From the NCBI RefSeq assembly GCF_028453695.1, contig NC_135781.1:19963640-20027639 (forward strand): a DNA stretch of 64,000 nucleotides, given 5' to 3'. The translations under genes were made by a program, and so were the position numbers. The notes under the pieces are model-generated. The model had not been told where the DNA came from and made no database searches. It was given only the letters and a program-made list of their open reading frames with translations. This document shows, piece by piece, positions 24,061 to 33,923 of this stretch. Numbering within the stretch: position 1 is the first letter of the stretch; the number at the start of each line of letters is the position of its first letter. The DNA comes from Augochlora pura. Its lineage: Eukaryota; Arthropoda; Insecta; Hymenoptera; Halictidae.

Positions 24061-24882
24061 GACAGCTGCGGAGGTGCGAATCAAACGCCGATTGAACAAT
24101 CCGCTTAAAATAGGTACGAAATAGGAGAAACTCAGAGCATTAACCATAGATCTGTTGGGATATTCAGGACCACGTTATAGAACGAGCGTTTAATTGATCG
24201 TTCCAGGGTGTCTCGAGGTTACGTCCGCCGCGCTTCCGGTGCTTCCAAATTTAGATGTCGACGAGGAAGAGGAGAACGAGGAGGGCTCGGCGAGAAAAAT
24301 GGAAAGAAAATATCGCGATGAAGGGTGCTCGGCCCTCGATCGATTGCCCCGTCGTTTACCTACACCCTTCGCCCCTGTCGCGCGCCTTTCCCCTCCCTCG
24401 GCCGCATTAATGAAAGTACCTTCGGTTATTGTACTCATCTCCTCGGCCGACCCCATGAAACACTATAGATACCAACACGTAAACAGAATCGGGACGCGCG
24501 CACAGGTGCGCTCGGATCCTTGTGCAAACGTTCGCGCGCAAACACGGGGATGCGTGTGCCTGTGTGCGGGTGCCACCCTGCCAATCGATGAAGTTGCTGC
24601 GCGTGCGTGGCCATCACTATATCGTTTTTCACAACGATATCGTTTCCTATCGGCTTTAATGCAGACGCGTTCCTCCGAGGGGGTAAATTCGTGCGTAACC
24701 CTGCTCCAATCTCGATCGGACCGTTCGCGAGTGATCCGATCCGAAGCGATGCGGAGGTCTCGCCGTCTACGCGTTTCGCGATCTAAGCATTCCGTGATCG
24801 ATACGTCTCTTGATTTATAAAGGATCCAGCGATTTAGACGTCGCACGATGTAAACAACCCTTGATCTAAATATGTAACTATC
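24061..24882. other. GC-rich island with a 208-codon frame, unrecognised
   Basis: CpG-dense. The plus frame at 24194-24820 (208 codons) has a short acidic run (DVDEEEENEEG) near its start and is otherwise Arg/Ser/Ala-rich with no known domain. An 88- and a 127-codon minus frame overlap it. It is probably chance, but the acidic tract and length make it the second-best coding candidate. Confidence 0.3.
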
Positions 24883-25267
24883 TTAAACCTATACGGGCCC
24901 GTGTAGCTTTCAGGTTACATACTGATATATCGACATTTCTCCACATAATTTTAGATTTTTCACAAGACGGTGTATACCTCTTGATTATATAGGATTTCTG
25001 AGATAACCAATAATAATATTGATGACGGTTTGCAACACCATAAACCTGAGATATCCAAGTAAATGATTTTTAAATTGACTCCAGATAGAAATCAAACTTA
25101 ACGAATTAATAATATAATTAATTAATTATATATACTTAATAATATTATGAATTGATATTATTGAATTAATAATGTTAATTAATTATAATAAAACTGTCGA
25201 TTACCTGATTACTTGTTGCACAAAGTTGTTTATATTTTAGGAAAAAATTCGGCTCATGGGGGGTTAA
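24883..25267 (-). mobile_element. TTAA-flanked miniature element, family I copy 2
   Basis: TTAA (24883-24886) is followed by ACCTATACGGGCCCG. The other end reads AATTCGGCTCATGGGGGG and TTAA (25264-25267). Read inverted, it aligns along its length with 35634-36013, sharing ATATAAACAACTTTGTG, TTTGATTTCTATCT, ATTGGTTATCTCAGA and CGTCTTGTGA among others. It is 385 bp with an AT-rich palindromic middle (about 25090-25190) and no frame. Confidence 0.75.
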
Positions 25268-25324
25268 TGAGAGGCAGTCTGCAGATAGATATTTAAGAAA
25301 CAAATTCGACCCATAGATGTTTAA
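25264..25324 (-). mobile_element. family I terminal fragment
   Basis: The stretch with GTCTGCAGATAGATATTTAA, then AATTCGACCCATAGATG and TTAA (25321-25324), is the inverse of the first 55 bases of the copy at 21405. It directly abuts the end of copy 2 through the TTAA at 25264-25267. It is probably what remains of a neighbouring or previously interrupted family I element. Confidence 0.6.
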
Positions 25325-25378
25325 CAATTTGAATATGGAAGGACTCGATATAAAGTTTTAAGATTAATTTCTTGTACA

Positions 25379-25608
25379 TTAGCTTTTCACCGACCGGTAA
25401 CCTATAAATTGGTTTTTTACACTGCCGGGAGGTCTGTGAATCGGTTATCATGGCAATCGATAATTTGCTATCTATCATTGAGGTATTATTATATAATTTT
25501 TTAAGTATTAGACACCTTTCGCAATGGATAAAATAAATATTGTTTAATGCTAATGCTATGGAAAGATAAAAATGTTTACGGCTGAATAACCGGTCGGTAA
25601 AGTGTTAG
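25379..25608 (+). mobile_element. miniature element, family B copy 1 (TTAG-flanked)
   Basis: The left end is TTAG followed by CTTTTCACCGACCGG. The right end is CCGGTCGGTAAAGTG and TTAG (25605-25608). Internal words TATAAATTGGTTTTTT, TGAATCGGTTATCATGGCAA and TATTATTATATAATTTTTTAA match copies at 34331, 51309 and about 53865. At 230 bp it lacks some interior sequence. It is notable that both flanks read TTAG here, while copy 2 has TTAA on both sides. Confidence 0.7.
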
Positions 25609-27294
25609 GAACCCCTATACTCAGTCTCGATCATAATTATGAACTAAACGTTCCTATTTCACGCATATTTAAGTATATGCGCATACGTGTAATTAACAGT
25701 TTCGAACTTTAGCCCGCGTAATTCTTAATACATAGGTAGTCATGTGTGTCTATATCACACGTGGATTTGTATTGCACGTGTACTTCGGTTTCACATCTAT
25801 CTTGTATTAAGCATATATTTTGTGCGCGCTTCTTCTTTATAACAATATCTTCTGCAGTTGAGGAACATCTATACAATCGCATATTATTGAAAAGTATTGT
25901 TATGAAATATTAAAATATTATTGAAGAAAATCTAAATGATGCGTTTAGGCTCATTTAAAATGGGGAAAGCTCTTCAATTCATTCGTAATACTTTCATAAA
26001 AGTAAATTGAAAAATGGAAAAGTTTAAATATTCGTTCGTGCGTGATTCCCCATCTGCTTATATGGTATGCCGTTGGTCGGTCAGAGAGTCTTTGAAGTTC
26101 GAAGCTCGACGCTCGGCAACGCGTTTATTTGAGCTGGCAAAGGTTATTCAAAGATTTATTCGGAGATTTATTCATCATTTGTTAATGATAAAATTTGTAC
26201 ATTAACGAATTTTTAATTTTTTAATACACAGTGCGCGTGTATTTTAAGAACATAGATTTTTAACTTTTTAATACAAGGTACACGTGTGCCGTGTTTTAAG
26301 TCTTTTTCTTAGATTTAACAATGGATCACCATGCAGTAAAAATGATTAGTTTTGGATAGTTTTACAGTTTTTGGTATAAAAATATTTCTATGAAAAAATT
26401 TTAGGGAAACTTCTTTAGACAAACGTACCTATATTCTAATAGAAATCGTACGAAGTTTAAATAAGCTGAATCTTCTTTTTAAATTTGTTTATTTAATACT
26501 TGTGGGATTACAGCCGTATGGTTATGTATAGAGAAATATGTACAATAGTTTTTGCTTAGATTATTATATTGTTTTCTTAATCTGGTTTGCTTAAGTGAAG
26601 TATATAACTTTGTCATAATTTCGCTAATCAATTTAATTGCTTTAAATGTCTGTTTATAGTTATCCAAACATTCCTTGATGGTGACATAAACTGTTTATTC
26701 TGAAAATGACCTAATTCTGTTTGTCACATCTCGCTATTGACTCTAGTAATGTGTGTACTAATCACTTAGTAATTGCTATTAATAGGAATTGTAAATCTAA
26801 GTATCGTATCGGTGTCGTATATGTATATTCTTTTCATTTCTTTTTTAAACGCGAGCCCTTAAATTCGTTAATCGAAAAAGAAGTAGAATGGAGTTCGAGA
26901 TAATTTTGATAATTAGTGAGAAATAGCAGTAATGAAACTTGCCGATGCTAAAGAGATTCTAAGTACTAGTTTGACAGTTGTTCTTGTGGACGTAAAACAT
27001 TATTTAAAAATCTTGTCACGATCATAAAACGAGGTGTAATAACTAGACTGCGAATTATAGTCCATCTATTCACTTGTATCATAAATCCATAGAATCCACG
27101 GCTTTCGGGGCGTGAAGTTGATGGTGAACAAAACACAACGAAGTGCGAAAAGATTTGTGCAGAAGATAGGAAATAACAGTCTCTAAACTTGTTGTCGATT
27201 TTTAAGGGGTCCTAAAAGCTTGTTTGACAAGGTGCTCTTAGGTTTAGGAACACGTTTAGGGCCACAACATGACATGATAACAGAACAGGGTATG
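25609..27294. other. AT-rich spacer, nothing seen
   Basis: AT-rich unique sequence. A loose duplication of a segment holding TTTTTAATACA and GTACACGTGT lies near 26210-26300. Short frames only. No gene is seen. Confidence 0.5.
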
Positions 27295-27483
27295 TTAACT
27301 CTTTGCGGTCGTAAGTCTATTCTTAGCCACCAAAGCTATTTATTTATCTTTCTTCTATTACTACATAAAATTGAAACATATTATTGTTATATGTAAACCA
27401 TAAAAAATTAATAAATTTTGTATTTCAATTTCTCATGTAGCATGATATCTATGTAAAAACTTGGTACGACCGCAAAGAGTTAA
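27295..27483. mobile_element. TTAA-flanked miniature element, family H
   Basis: TTAA (27295-27298) is followed by CTCTTTGCGGTCGTA. The right end reads TACGACCGCAAAGAG and TTAA (27480-27483). The inverted ends are exact over 15 bases plus TTAA. At 189 bp this is one of the shortest and best-preserved elements, with an AT-rich interior and no frame. It is a single copy in this window. The TTAA duplication fits the piggyBac superfamily. Confidence 0.85.
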
Positions 27484-27790
27484 TAATTATGGTCATAGTT
27501 TCAGGAATGTGAAGATCTTTTAACTTAACTGAACCACGTAGTAATTTTGAAGAAATTGTTTCACAGAATGTGTCTTAAATAGGAAACAGTATTTATATAG
27601 AACGTTATATTTTTTAATAGAATAGAGAAAGAAAGAGAAGAGAGTGAGAGAAAACTTGGGTTTGCCAACTACATATTTGTTTAATAAAACCGCGAACAGA
27701 ATGTCATAAAATGGTTGAAGGAACGAGTTCCAGAGCCACGAGCGGTGACTACTTTGTTAAATAAAATGATTAAGCCACAACAACATACTT
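27484..27790. other. AT-rich spacer, nothing seen
   Basis: AT-rich unique sequence with a short GA-rich patch near 27625-27655. No feature is supported. Confidence 0.5.
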
Positions 27791-28760
27791 TCGATAGTCG
27801 AGCGTCCGAATTCCCAATAAATAAAGTGCCTTGGTGCCCGCACTTCGTATAATTAGCGAAGCGCGCAGCGCGGAGATGTCGTAAGAATAAATCCATTCGG
27901 CGTATCCGCGTATCGGCCGGTGATGCGTTCTTTGCATGTCGGCGTCCGCGTTAAAGCTCGAGGCCGGCCAAATGACCAGTCATAAAGGTTATAATGAGCT
28001 TGCCCCGTATGGTTGATCGGTCCATCGTGCACGCAGTTGGCACTCGTCGTCGTTCTCCGTTTCCACGTACCTCGCCGCGTTCGCGCTGTCCTTCTCCGGC
28101 GAGCCGGCCCTATTCCGCTCGCACCAGCAGTCGCTTCTCGTCTCCTTCGATACAAACTCCGGGGCCCAGGTACAGTCGAGATAATCAAAAGGCGCCCCGC
28201 ATTCGGCAGAACTTCTGGAATTCGCGTCGGTGCATTGTATTCTCGCCATTATCCGCCACGAAAACTTGGCAGAGATGAAACTGCGTGTCTCTCTCTCGAA
28301 CGGTTCCTCTCACCTTTCTCCGGCGACCACTCCCTCCGTGTAAACGTCGCTCCCTCTTCCTCCCGTTCGCCCGCCCTCCTTCTCTCTCTCTCTCTCTCTC
28401 CTTTCTCTCCTTCTTTTCTCCGGGTACGTTCCTCCGATTTTCACCTCGCGAGCCTCTTAGTTCTCACGATCCAAGCGGTCCCCGCGTAAATAATGACTTC
28501 CGTATCGACCTTTAATTTCCGAGGCGAGCCGGTCGCCTCGGCCACGCTCCTCCGCTTCCGGATTGTCACCGTAGATCCTACGGGGGTTTACTAGAGCAAT
28601 AGAAACGCTGCTTGCATGTCCTGTATCGTGCTCCCCGTATTTGCGATTACATTTTAGGAGTTCGGATTTTATGATACATCCTCGGGAAGATTCGAGCACT
28701 CGACGTTCTCTAGAATATAGCAAATTGTGCGTGCTTGTTAGATCATTTAGCACAACGATT
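27791..28760. other. GC-rich island with CT tract, no recognised exon
   Basis: CpG-dense sequence followed by a pyrimidine-rich tract. A 158-codon plus frame (28013-28489) and a 111-codon minus frame (27853-28188) overlap. The plus frame is Arg/Ser/Leu-rich through the CT tract and looks spurious. CpG density plus a pyrimidine tract would fit a promoter or 5' untranslated region, but I cannot show one. Confidence 0.4.
28380..28400. repeat. CT microsatellite
   Basis: About ten TC/CT units in a pyrimidine-rich surrounding. Confidence 0.85.
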
Positions 28761-29390
28761 TCATGTATTTTATTACAGACACGATTTGCAATTTAAATGA
28801 AAAAAATGAACGGAATCAATTATCTTCATGGGATTCGTATCTATTTTTCCTCGCTCTTTGCAGTAATGTAATCTTCCTATCATATTTTTAACGTTTAACC
28901 TTTAAGTATTTATCGTTAAGTGAATTTCATCCTCCATCAATCATCTGACCTTAATGGCATTGTGTGATTGGCAGATTTTGTGTTCACTTATATGTGTTCA
29001 AACTAATTTATATTTGTTAAAGTCTGGATGAGTGAAAAATAAATAGCAAACTTTAATTTGTAACGAAATCATAGAAGTTTTATTAAGTTTCTGGAATACT
29101 ACTTGCTTCTAGAACCAAAACTTAGATGATCCTTTAAGGGTGGTATTCCACATGGCAGTGCATCGCATTCATTAACATTACTTTTAAGGTACGAAGTAAT
29201 TCAATTACCTTATGCATCCTTTGTTTATAGTAAAATTATTGTAATGTCTAATCGGTATTCATTAGAACGATGCTTCGCTATATATCAATAACCTAATCTA
29301 CGTTACAGTCTGAAATTTTGCGACATACACCATAGCTACTACATAACGTAAATGGCGTAGATTGACTCAATAATCATTATCCTATTATTC
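28761..29390. other. AT-rich spacer, nothing seen
   Basis: AT-rich unique sequence, no frame over 60 codons, no repeat pair detected. Confidence 0.5.
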
Positions 29391-29871
29391 TTAAAAAGAT
29401 GCCAAACACCTCTTCTCCATTTTGCTCCCAATTTGACACGACGCCTGTTCTATCCAAAAGTTAAAGGTCATCGATACAATTTGCGAGAAGCGAGAGGGTA
29501 GTAGATAGTTCTTCAGTGTTATCGAATAAATGATTTCACCGTTGGCTGTTCCTTCTCGAAATTTTACAAAAAGTTCGTCGCAGCCATTAACACCGACAGA
29601 TAGCAATTTCTCTGAGATCAGAGATCGAAGGTGGACCACCTGGCCAAGGTCATCGAGGCGAAAGCGGGAACGCGGTCGCAGCGGAGTCGCGAGTTGCGGT
29701 TCCGCGACAGGCTGCGTTTGCGTCACGCACTGTACAGGATGAAGCCGTGGCGGCGAACGAAGAAGAAGAAGGTAGGGAGACAGACAGTCGAGTCGAGACA
29801 AACGCGTCGGAGCAAAGGGGAGAAAGAGAGAGACAAGGGGATGGAGAAGAGAGTGAGACGGAGAGAAAGAA

Positions 29872-29891
29872 AGAGAGAGAGAGAGAGAGAG
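29872..29891. repeat. GA microsatellite
   Basis: About ten AG/GA units inside a purine-rich region. GA repeats can bind GAGA-type factors in insects, but no function is shown here. Confidence 0.8.
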
Positions 29892-30145
29892 GCCGCTCGT
29901 CGTCCCATGGCGTGCGATCTACAGAACGCTCGATTTTTTTCTTCGACTTTCATTCCTGCTCTTCCCTCTCGCCCACCCCTGTCTTCCTTCCTTTCTCTTC
30001 GTCTTCGTCGAAGCGGTGCGGAGCGGCGGCTGCACACGTGTACGTGTACGCGTGCTCCATCTTCGTTCGCCTTCTCTCTTTCTCGTTTTTCTTTCCGCCG
30101 GTTCTTGTGCTTCTCGCTTTTTCCCCCGGTTCCTCCTCACCACCG

Positions 30146-30169
30146 GCACCACCACCACCACCACCACCA
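30146..30169. repeat. ACC trinucleotide repeat
   Basis: Eight consecutive CAC/ACC units in the GC-rich island. In one plus frame they would read as poly-His, in another as poly-Pro. Confidence 0.85.
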
Positions 30170-30430
30170 TCGCGAGGATCGCAGCCTCCTCCGCCATGGT
30201 CCGTACCTGTCCATTCTTTTGTTGAATCTCCGCTCGCTTTTTCGGGCTACGTACCGGAGACGCGGGTAAGATGGCCAATGTTAGTTTTTGTTCCTATTGG
30301 TAACACAGACCGATTTTCTTCAGTACACCGTCACTATGCACGCGAATGACAAAGTAGACGAAGGACGGAATCACGTTTTTGACCCATTTGACTGATCACC
30401 GAAGAATACGTCGCCGTGAAAGAGTAAATG

Positions 30431-31025
30431 GAAGTACGAAGGGCATGATTTTGTCAGCAATTAATCTCTGGCTGTATGAATTTTTTCGATGTTAACTCGG
30501 CTAGAATTTTTGACAAGAGAAAAATTTAAGAATCTGATATGATGTTATAGGAGAAATAGTTAATTTTAGGGTTTATGTTCATGATGTTTGTTTAATGAAA
30601 TATTGTTTAATTCGTCATCCATTTTTTATTTATTCGCACTATGATTATACACAATAGAATGATTCATTTCACAATGAGTGACCTTTAGAACTGCATTAAA
30701 AATCAAGTAAATACAACGGATAATAGAAAGTTTCATATCATACGAAAGAGCAATCTGGTATTACGTTTTATTACTGGACTATGGATTGTTGTGTAAAATA
30801 AAAAATATTTGTATATATGTAATTATTCAATAATTTCAATGACTCGAAAATACCTTCATGATCCATCTAATATTTTCGCGTCCTTTTCGTTCATAAAGTA
30901 TTACAATTCGCAGTCTATTCATTATTTTTTCAACTAACTGAAGCCATAAATCGTACCGCCTGGGATCACGGAAAGATATCCCGCTTCGAGAAGAAAGACA
31001 AAGAAAGATAATAGACTTTCCTACA
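30431..31025. other. AT-rich spacer, nothing seen
   Basis: AT-rich unique sequence. The 67-codon minus frame at 30836-31039 has no recognised motif and runs into the next element. Confidence 0.5.
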
Positions 31026-31277
31026 TTAATCCCTTGCACTATAATAACGAGTCAGACTCATGATACAGATTTCATGCAAGGTCTACTAAATATGAACATT
31101 ATTAATTTCTTCTACAACGAAATAAAGATAAATTCATGTCTTAGCAAAGTCTATTATACAAAAGTGCATAAAGACAATAAAAGAAAGAAAAATTGTCTGG
31201 TCCTATTATTGAAAATATTATGGAGCAATAAGTGCTAATCAACACAGCGCGAAAGGAATCGTAGTGCAAGGGGTTAT
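31026..31277 (+). mobile_element. TTAA-flanked miniature element, family E copy 1
   Basis: TTAA (31026-31029) is followed by TCCCTTGCACTATAATAACG. The right end reads CGTAGTGCAAGGGG and TTAT (31274-31277), one change from TTAA. Inverted ends share CCCTTGCACTA. GAGTCAGACTC sits just inside the left end, as in family A, and the next 50 bases also resemble family A, so A and E are sister families. Copies: 31977-32474 (inverted, interrupted), 38950-39149, and degraded ones at 33440 and 53599. It is 252 bp, with no frame. Confidence 0.8.
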
Positions 31278-31976
31278 CTATTACTACACCACTTGAATTG
31301 CATTAAATAAATGAATAAAGTCACATTAAAATTGCTTCAAGTTTATATAAAACTATTCCTCGTTAGTTTAACGTGCCCGTTACATGACAACGCATAACCA
31401 GAGGTAACAATAAAATTATTGTTATTATTGCGAGACTTCACGATCGCTTCGCTAAAATACCATGTTTTTTGTAGGGGCGAGCGAAAATCGGCAGAGGTGG
31501 CGATCGTTCTCCTCGCCTCCTCCTTCTCGGTCTGTTCTTGTCCTCTCCGTTCGTAGCGGGGCCGCTCGGAGGGGGACGCCGCGCGGAATTACGGCGAGCG
31601 CAAAGTCACGGCTAATGAAGTCGCAATTCAACCATTTTACCATTCGCCGATTCCACGGTGAGGGCTGATCGAGCGACCGCGAGCCAGCGCAAGAAAGAGA
31701 GCCAGCCGGGACTGGTCGTGCAGATTTATTTGCCCCGGGCCGGCCCTTTTGTATCGGCATACTTAACGGCGGCGGCGAACAGCCTCAGGGAGGGGAATCT
31801 TAATGCCGCGCGTCCGAGTAATTTAGCGGAAGCGTATCTCGCGATGGGCCGATCCGCGGCACCGGACTACTCTTTGTCTCCCGGAACTCGGATTTTCATT
31901 CCGTCGCGAGCTCTGCATCTCCAATCTCTCGAAGAGAAGCTGGAAAATCGACTGGATAGTTATGAAATTCAGATGC
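31278..31976. other. spacer and GC-rich island, no recognised exon
   Basis: AT-rich to about 31430, then CpG-dense. A 145-codon plus frame at 31658-32095 runs from the island straight into the family E element, and a 102-codon minus frame overlaps its start. Neither has a known domain. Confidence 0.45.
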
Positions 31977-32474
31977 TTAACCCCTTGCACTACAACTCCT
32001 TTCACGCTGCATTGATTACCACTTATTTGTCCTCAATATTTTCCTTAATCCCTTGCCATACTTTAACGAGTCCAACTCATGATGGAAATTACTAGCAGTA
32101 AATAATTAAGTATGGATGTTATAATGTTCTTTAAAATTAGAATAAAATTCTAATTCCTTGTTATTAATATTTAAGTATACAAGTAAATTCAGGCACGGAG
32201 TAAACATTAATGTTCTGTCCCTTCTAAGAAATTGTGCCAATTGAAAAGTTTCTAATCGCAGTGACTCTGAAGAAAATGGTACGTCAAGGGGTTAATAAAA
32301 CCAGAACATTTTTGTTTCTTCTATTGTCTTTATTTACTTTCGTTTCTAGACTTTGATAACAGAAGAATTCAATTTGATTTAAATTTAATAGAATTGAATA
32401 ATATTCATATTTAGCAGATCTTGCATGAAATCTTTAACACGAGTCTGACTCGTTATTGTAGTGCAAGAGGTTAA
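31977..32474 (-). mobile_element. family E copy 2, split by a family A insertion
   Basis: The outer ends are TTAA (31977-31980) with CCCCTTGCACTAC, and GTAGTGCAAGAGG with TTAA (32471-32474). Read inverted, the first 64 internal bases match the right end of copy 1 at 31277 back to about 31215. The match then breaks at TTAA (32045) and resumes after TTAA (32292-32295), continuing through words shared with copy 1 (inverse of AGACAATA and AAGAAAG, then CTTGCATGAAATCT and GAGTCTGACTCGTTAT). Removing 32045-32291 restores a continuous element of about 250 bp. This is direct evidence for TTAA-targeted insertion, with family A younger than this copy. Confidence 0.85.
32045..32295 (+). mobile_element. 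TTAA-flanked miniature element, family A copy 2 (nested)
   Basis: TTAA (32045-32048) is followed by TCCCTTGCCATACTTTAACG. The right end reads GTACGTCAAGGGG and TTAA (32292-32295). It closely matches 4742-4989 throughout, including CATGATGGAAATT against CGTGATGGAGATT and AAAGTTCTAATC-type words near the right end. It lies wholly inside the family E element at 31977-32474. No transposase frame. Confidence 0.85.
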
Positions 32475-32971
32475 CGCTGAACCTACTAGACACTAAAGAC
32501 AACTGATTTGCGATGCTTTGCGAAAATATGGGGATTGAATTTATTCAAATTAATTTAAAACTTTCTGTTATCTTTTTATTGATTTATGAAAATCTTTCAA
32601 TGATTCTCTACAAATATGTATTTATAATTATTAGGCTGATGCATGTGAGTATCCATTTTATTTTCAGTTTTGTACGGGTCTGTATTTTACGGATGTTCGT
32701 GTAATATTTTTATAAGCCGAGTTTATTTATTCAAAAGATCAGAATGCTTTTGCAAATGGAATTTGTACATTGAAAATTTGTTGGGAGAAGTGCGTCAGAG
32801 TAAATCGGTCTTATTTTGATTAAATAAACATATATCATAAAAAAAACATGGAATTTTTACCGGTTATTTAAAATTTTATCTGACGTTTCATCAACATTTT
32901 TAAAATAACAAGTATGGAGCAAGTAATTCTGACCTGCACGATAGCTTTATGTTAGTTAATTGCCCACTTAT
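32475..32971. other. AT-rich spacer, nothing seen
   Basis: AT-rich unique sequence. A 63-codon plus frame at 32513-32704 is hydrophobic (Ile/Phe/Leu-rich) as expected from AT-rich DNA and is not recognised. Confidence 0.5.
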
Positions 32972-33249
32972 TTAACCTCCAGGGCACTACGCGCCACTAT
33001 AGTGGTTTTTGTGGATGTTCCTTGTTTTACTCAATTGTATTATTAGTTATTAAATTAAACGATTAAAGTGAAAGTGTACATGTGTCTACAATAAACTAGG
33101 AAAAGAATATATATATAAAATTACCATTTTTCTTAATATACACTTTTATGATATAGTTATATATAGTATTAGTTATATATAACTATATCATAAAAGTGTA
33201 TATTAAGAAAAATGGTAATTTTAAATAATTTAAATGGCTAAGAAGTTAA
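32972..33249 (+). mobile_element. TTAA-flanked miniature element, family G copy 2 with fold-back
   Basis: TTAA (32972-32975) is followed by CCTCCAGGGCACTACGCGCC. The right end reads GGCTAAGAAG and TTAA (33246-33249). It matches copy 1 (15774) through TTTTACTCAATTGTATTATT and ACGATTAAAGTGA. In the second half, where copy 1 has unique AT-rich sequence, this copy carries a perfect inverted duplication (33116-33223). At 278 bp it is longer than copy 1 because of that fold-back. No frame. Confidence 0.8.
33116..33223. repeat. perfect 50-bp inverted repeat with 8-base loop
   Basis: Positions 33116-33165 and 33174-33223 are exact inverse complements, with an 8-base loop (33166-33173). The arm includes ATTACCATTTTTCTTAATAT. 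A perfect stem of this length in neutral AT-rich DNA implies a recent event such as template switching during replication or repair. If transcribed it would form a long double-stranded RNA hairpin. Confidence 0.95.
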
Positions 33250-33439
33250 GCTGTAATGATGCCAGCTCAGTTCCTGTATTTTACACTACTAGCATAGATC
33301 AAATATAAATATTTTAAACTACGCCTTAAATAATTCTACAGTCGAAAACAAAATACAATACAATCAAAGTACGTCTGAGGTACACCTAGATAAAAAAGGT
33401 ATACTAAATTTCTTGATCAGACACTAGCACGTCACAAAA
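33250..33439. other. AT-rich spacer, nothing seen
   Basis: Short unique AT-rich stretch between two elements. Confidence 0.4.
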
Positions 33440-33612
33440 AGTTGTACTGTAAGTAATATTAATTTCGTCTAAGTTGAAACAAAATTTGATTCTTCTATTA
33501 TATTATGATAATTTCGCGATGAAAATAGATAAGAAAAATTAACTCGATCTACTAGGAAAATAATCCAAGACAGGTGCTAATCAACATAGCCGTGAAACAA
33601 ATTACAGCGCAA
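33440..33612 (+). mobile_element. degenerate family E copy
   Basis: The right part resembles copy 1: AAGAAAAATT, then AGGAAAATAATCCAAG, then GGTGCTAATCAACATAGCCG and GAAACAAATTACAGCGCAA. The terminal CCCCTTGC word and flanking TTAA are lost. Boundaries are approximate and the call is weaker than for other copies. Confidence 0.4.
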
Positions 33613-33725
33613 CCATCTGTCGGTTTAAAATCTTATAAATTAGCATATTATAATGACATCTCGTATCAGATCATAGTTAAATTATTAAAGCACATTACGT
33701 GGCATGTGAGGTTTATCAAACGTCT

Positions 33726-33923
33726 TTAACCCCTTGCCGTACTATTTTCTTCATATTTACAAGAATGAGCATTTTTTCTACTATAATAATTTCTCAGAAA
33801 GAAAAGACAAGAGAACAAAGTTTTATTCCGGCTTAAAATAACGGAATAACATTTATACTTAAAAAGATATTAATAGAAATCTCTATGACGAGCCAGACTC
33901 GTCAAAATACGGCAAGGGGTTAA
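33726..33923 (-). mobile_element. TTAA-flanked miniature element, family A copy 3 (inverted)
   Basis: TTAA (33726-33729) is followed by CCCCTTGCCGTACTATTTTC. The far end reads GACGAGCCAGACTCGTC then AAAATACGGCAAGGGG and TTAA (33920-33923). Inverted ends are exact over CCCCTTGCCGTA. Inverted relative to the copy at 4742, it shares TTTTATTCCG, ACATTTATACTTAA and AGAAATCTC. It is 198 bp, shortened internally. Its right TTAA is also the left TTAA of the next element. Confidence 0.85.

Larger units (their letters stand above)
29391..30430 (+). other. GC/CT-rich island, possible promoter or 5' exon
   Basis: A CpG-rich start (29570-29760) is followed by a GA tract (29872-29891), long pyrimidine-rich stretches and a CAC/ACC repeat (30146-30169). 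At 30262-30270 the sequence CGCGG followed by GTAAGA is a strong match to a 5' splice site. Two plus frames of 200 and 212 codons (29631-30349) cross it, but both are made of low-complexity Arg/Glu/Ser and poly-His runs. The combination would fit a non-coding first exon ending near 30264. This is inference; no protein or core promoter was recognised. Confidence 0.3.

Noticed and set aside
29631..30349. Overlapping 200- and 212-codon plus frames as proteins
   Set aside because: Both are low-complexity products of GA, CT and ACC repeats (Arg/Glu, Ser/Phe and His/Pro runs) with no domain.
33140..33200. microRNA precursor
   Set aside because: The stem is perfect over 50 bases and sits inside a miniature transposon. 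A microRNA precursor normally has bulges and conserved arms, so a fold-back duplication is the simpler explanation.
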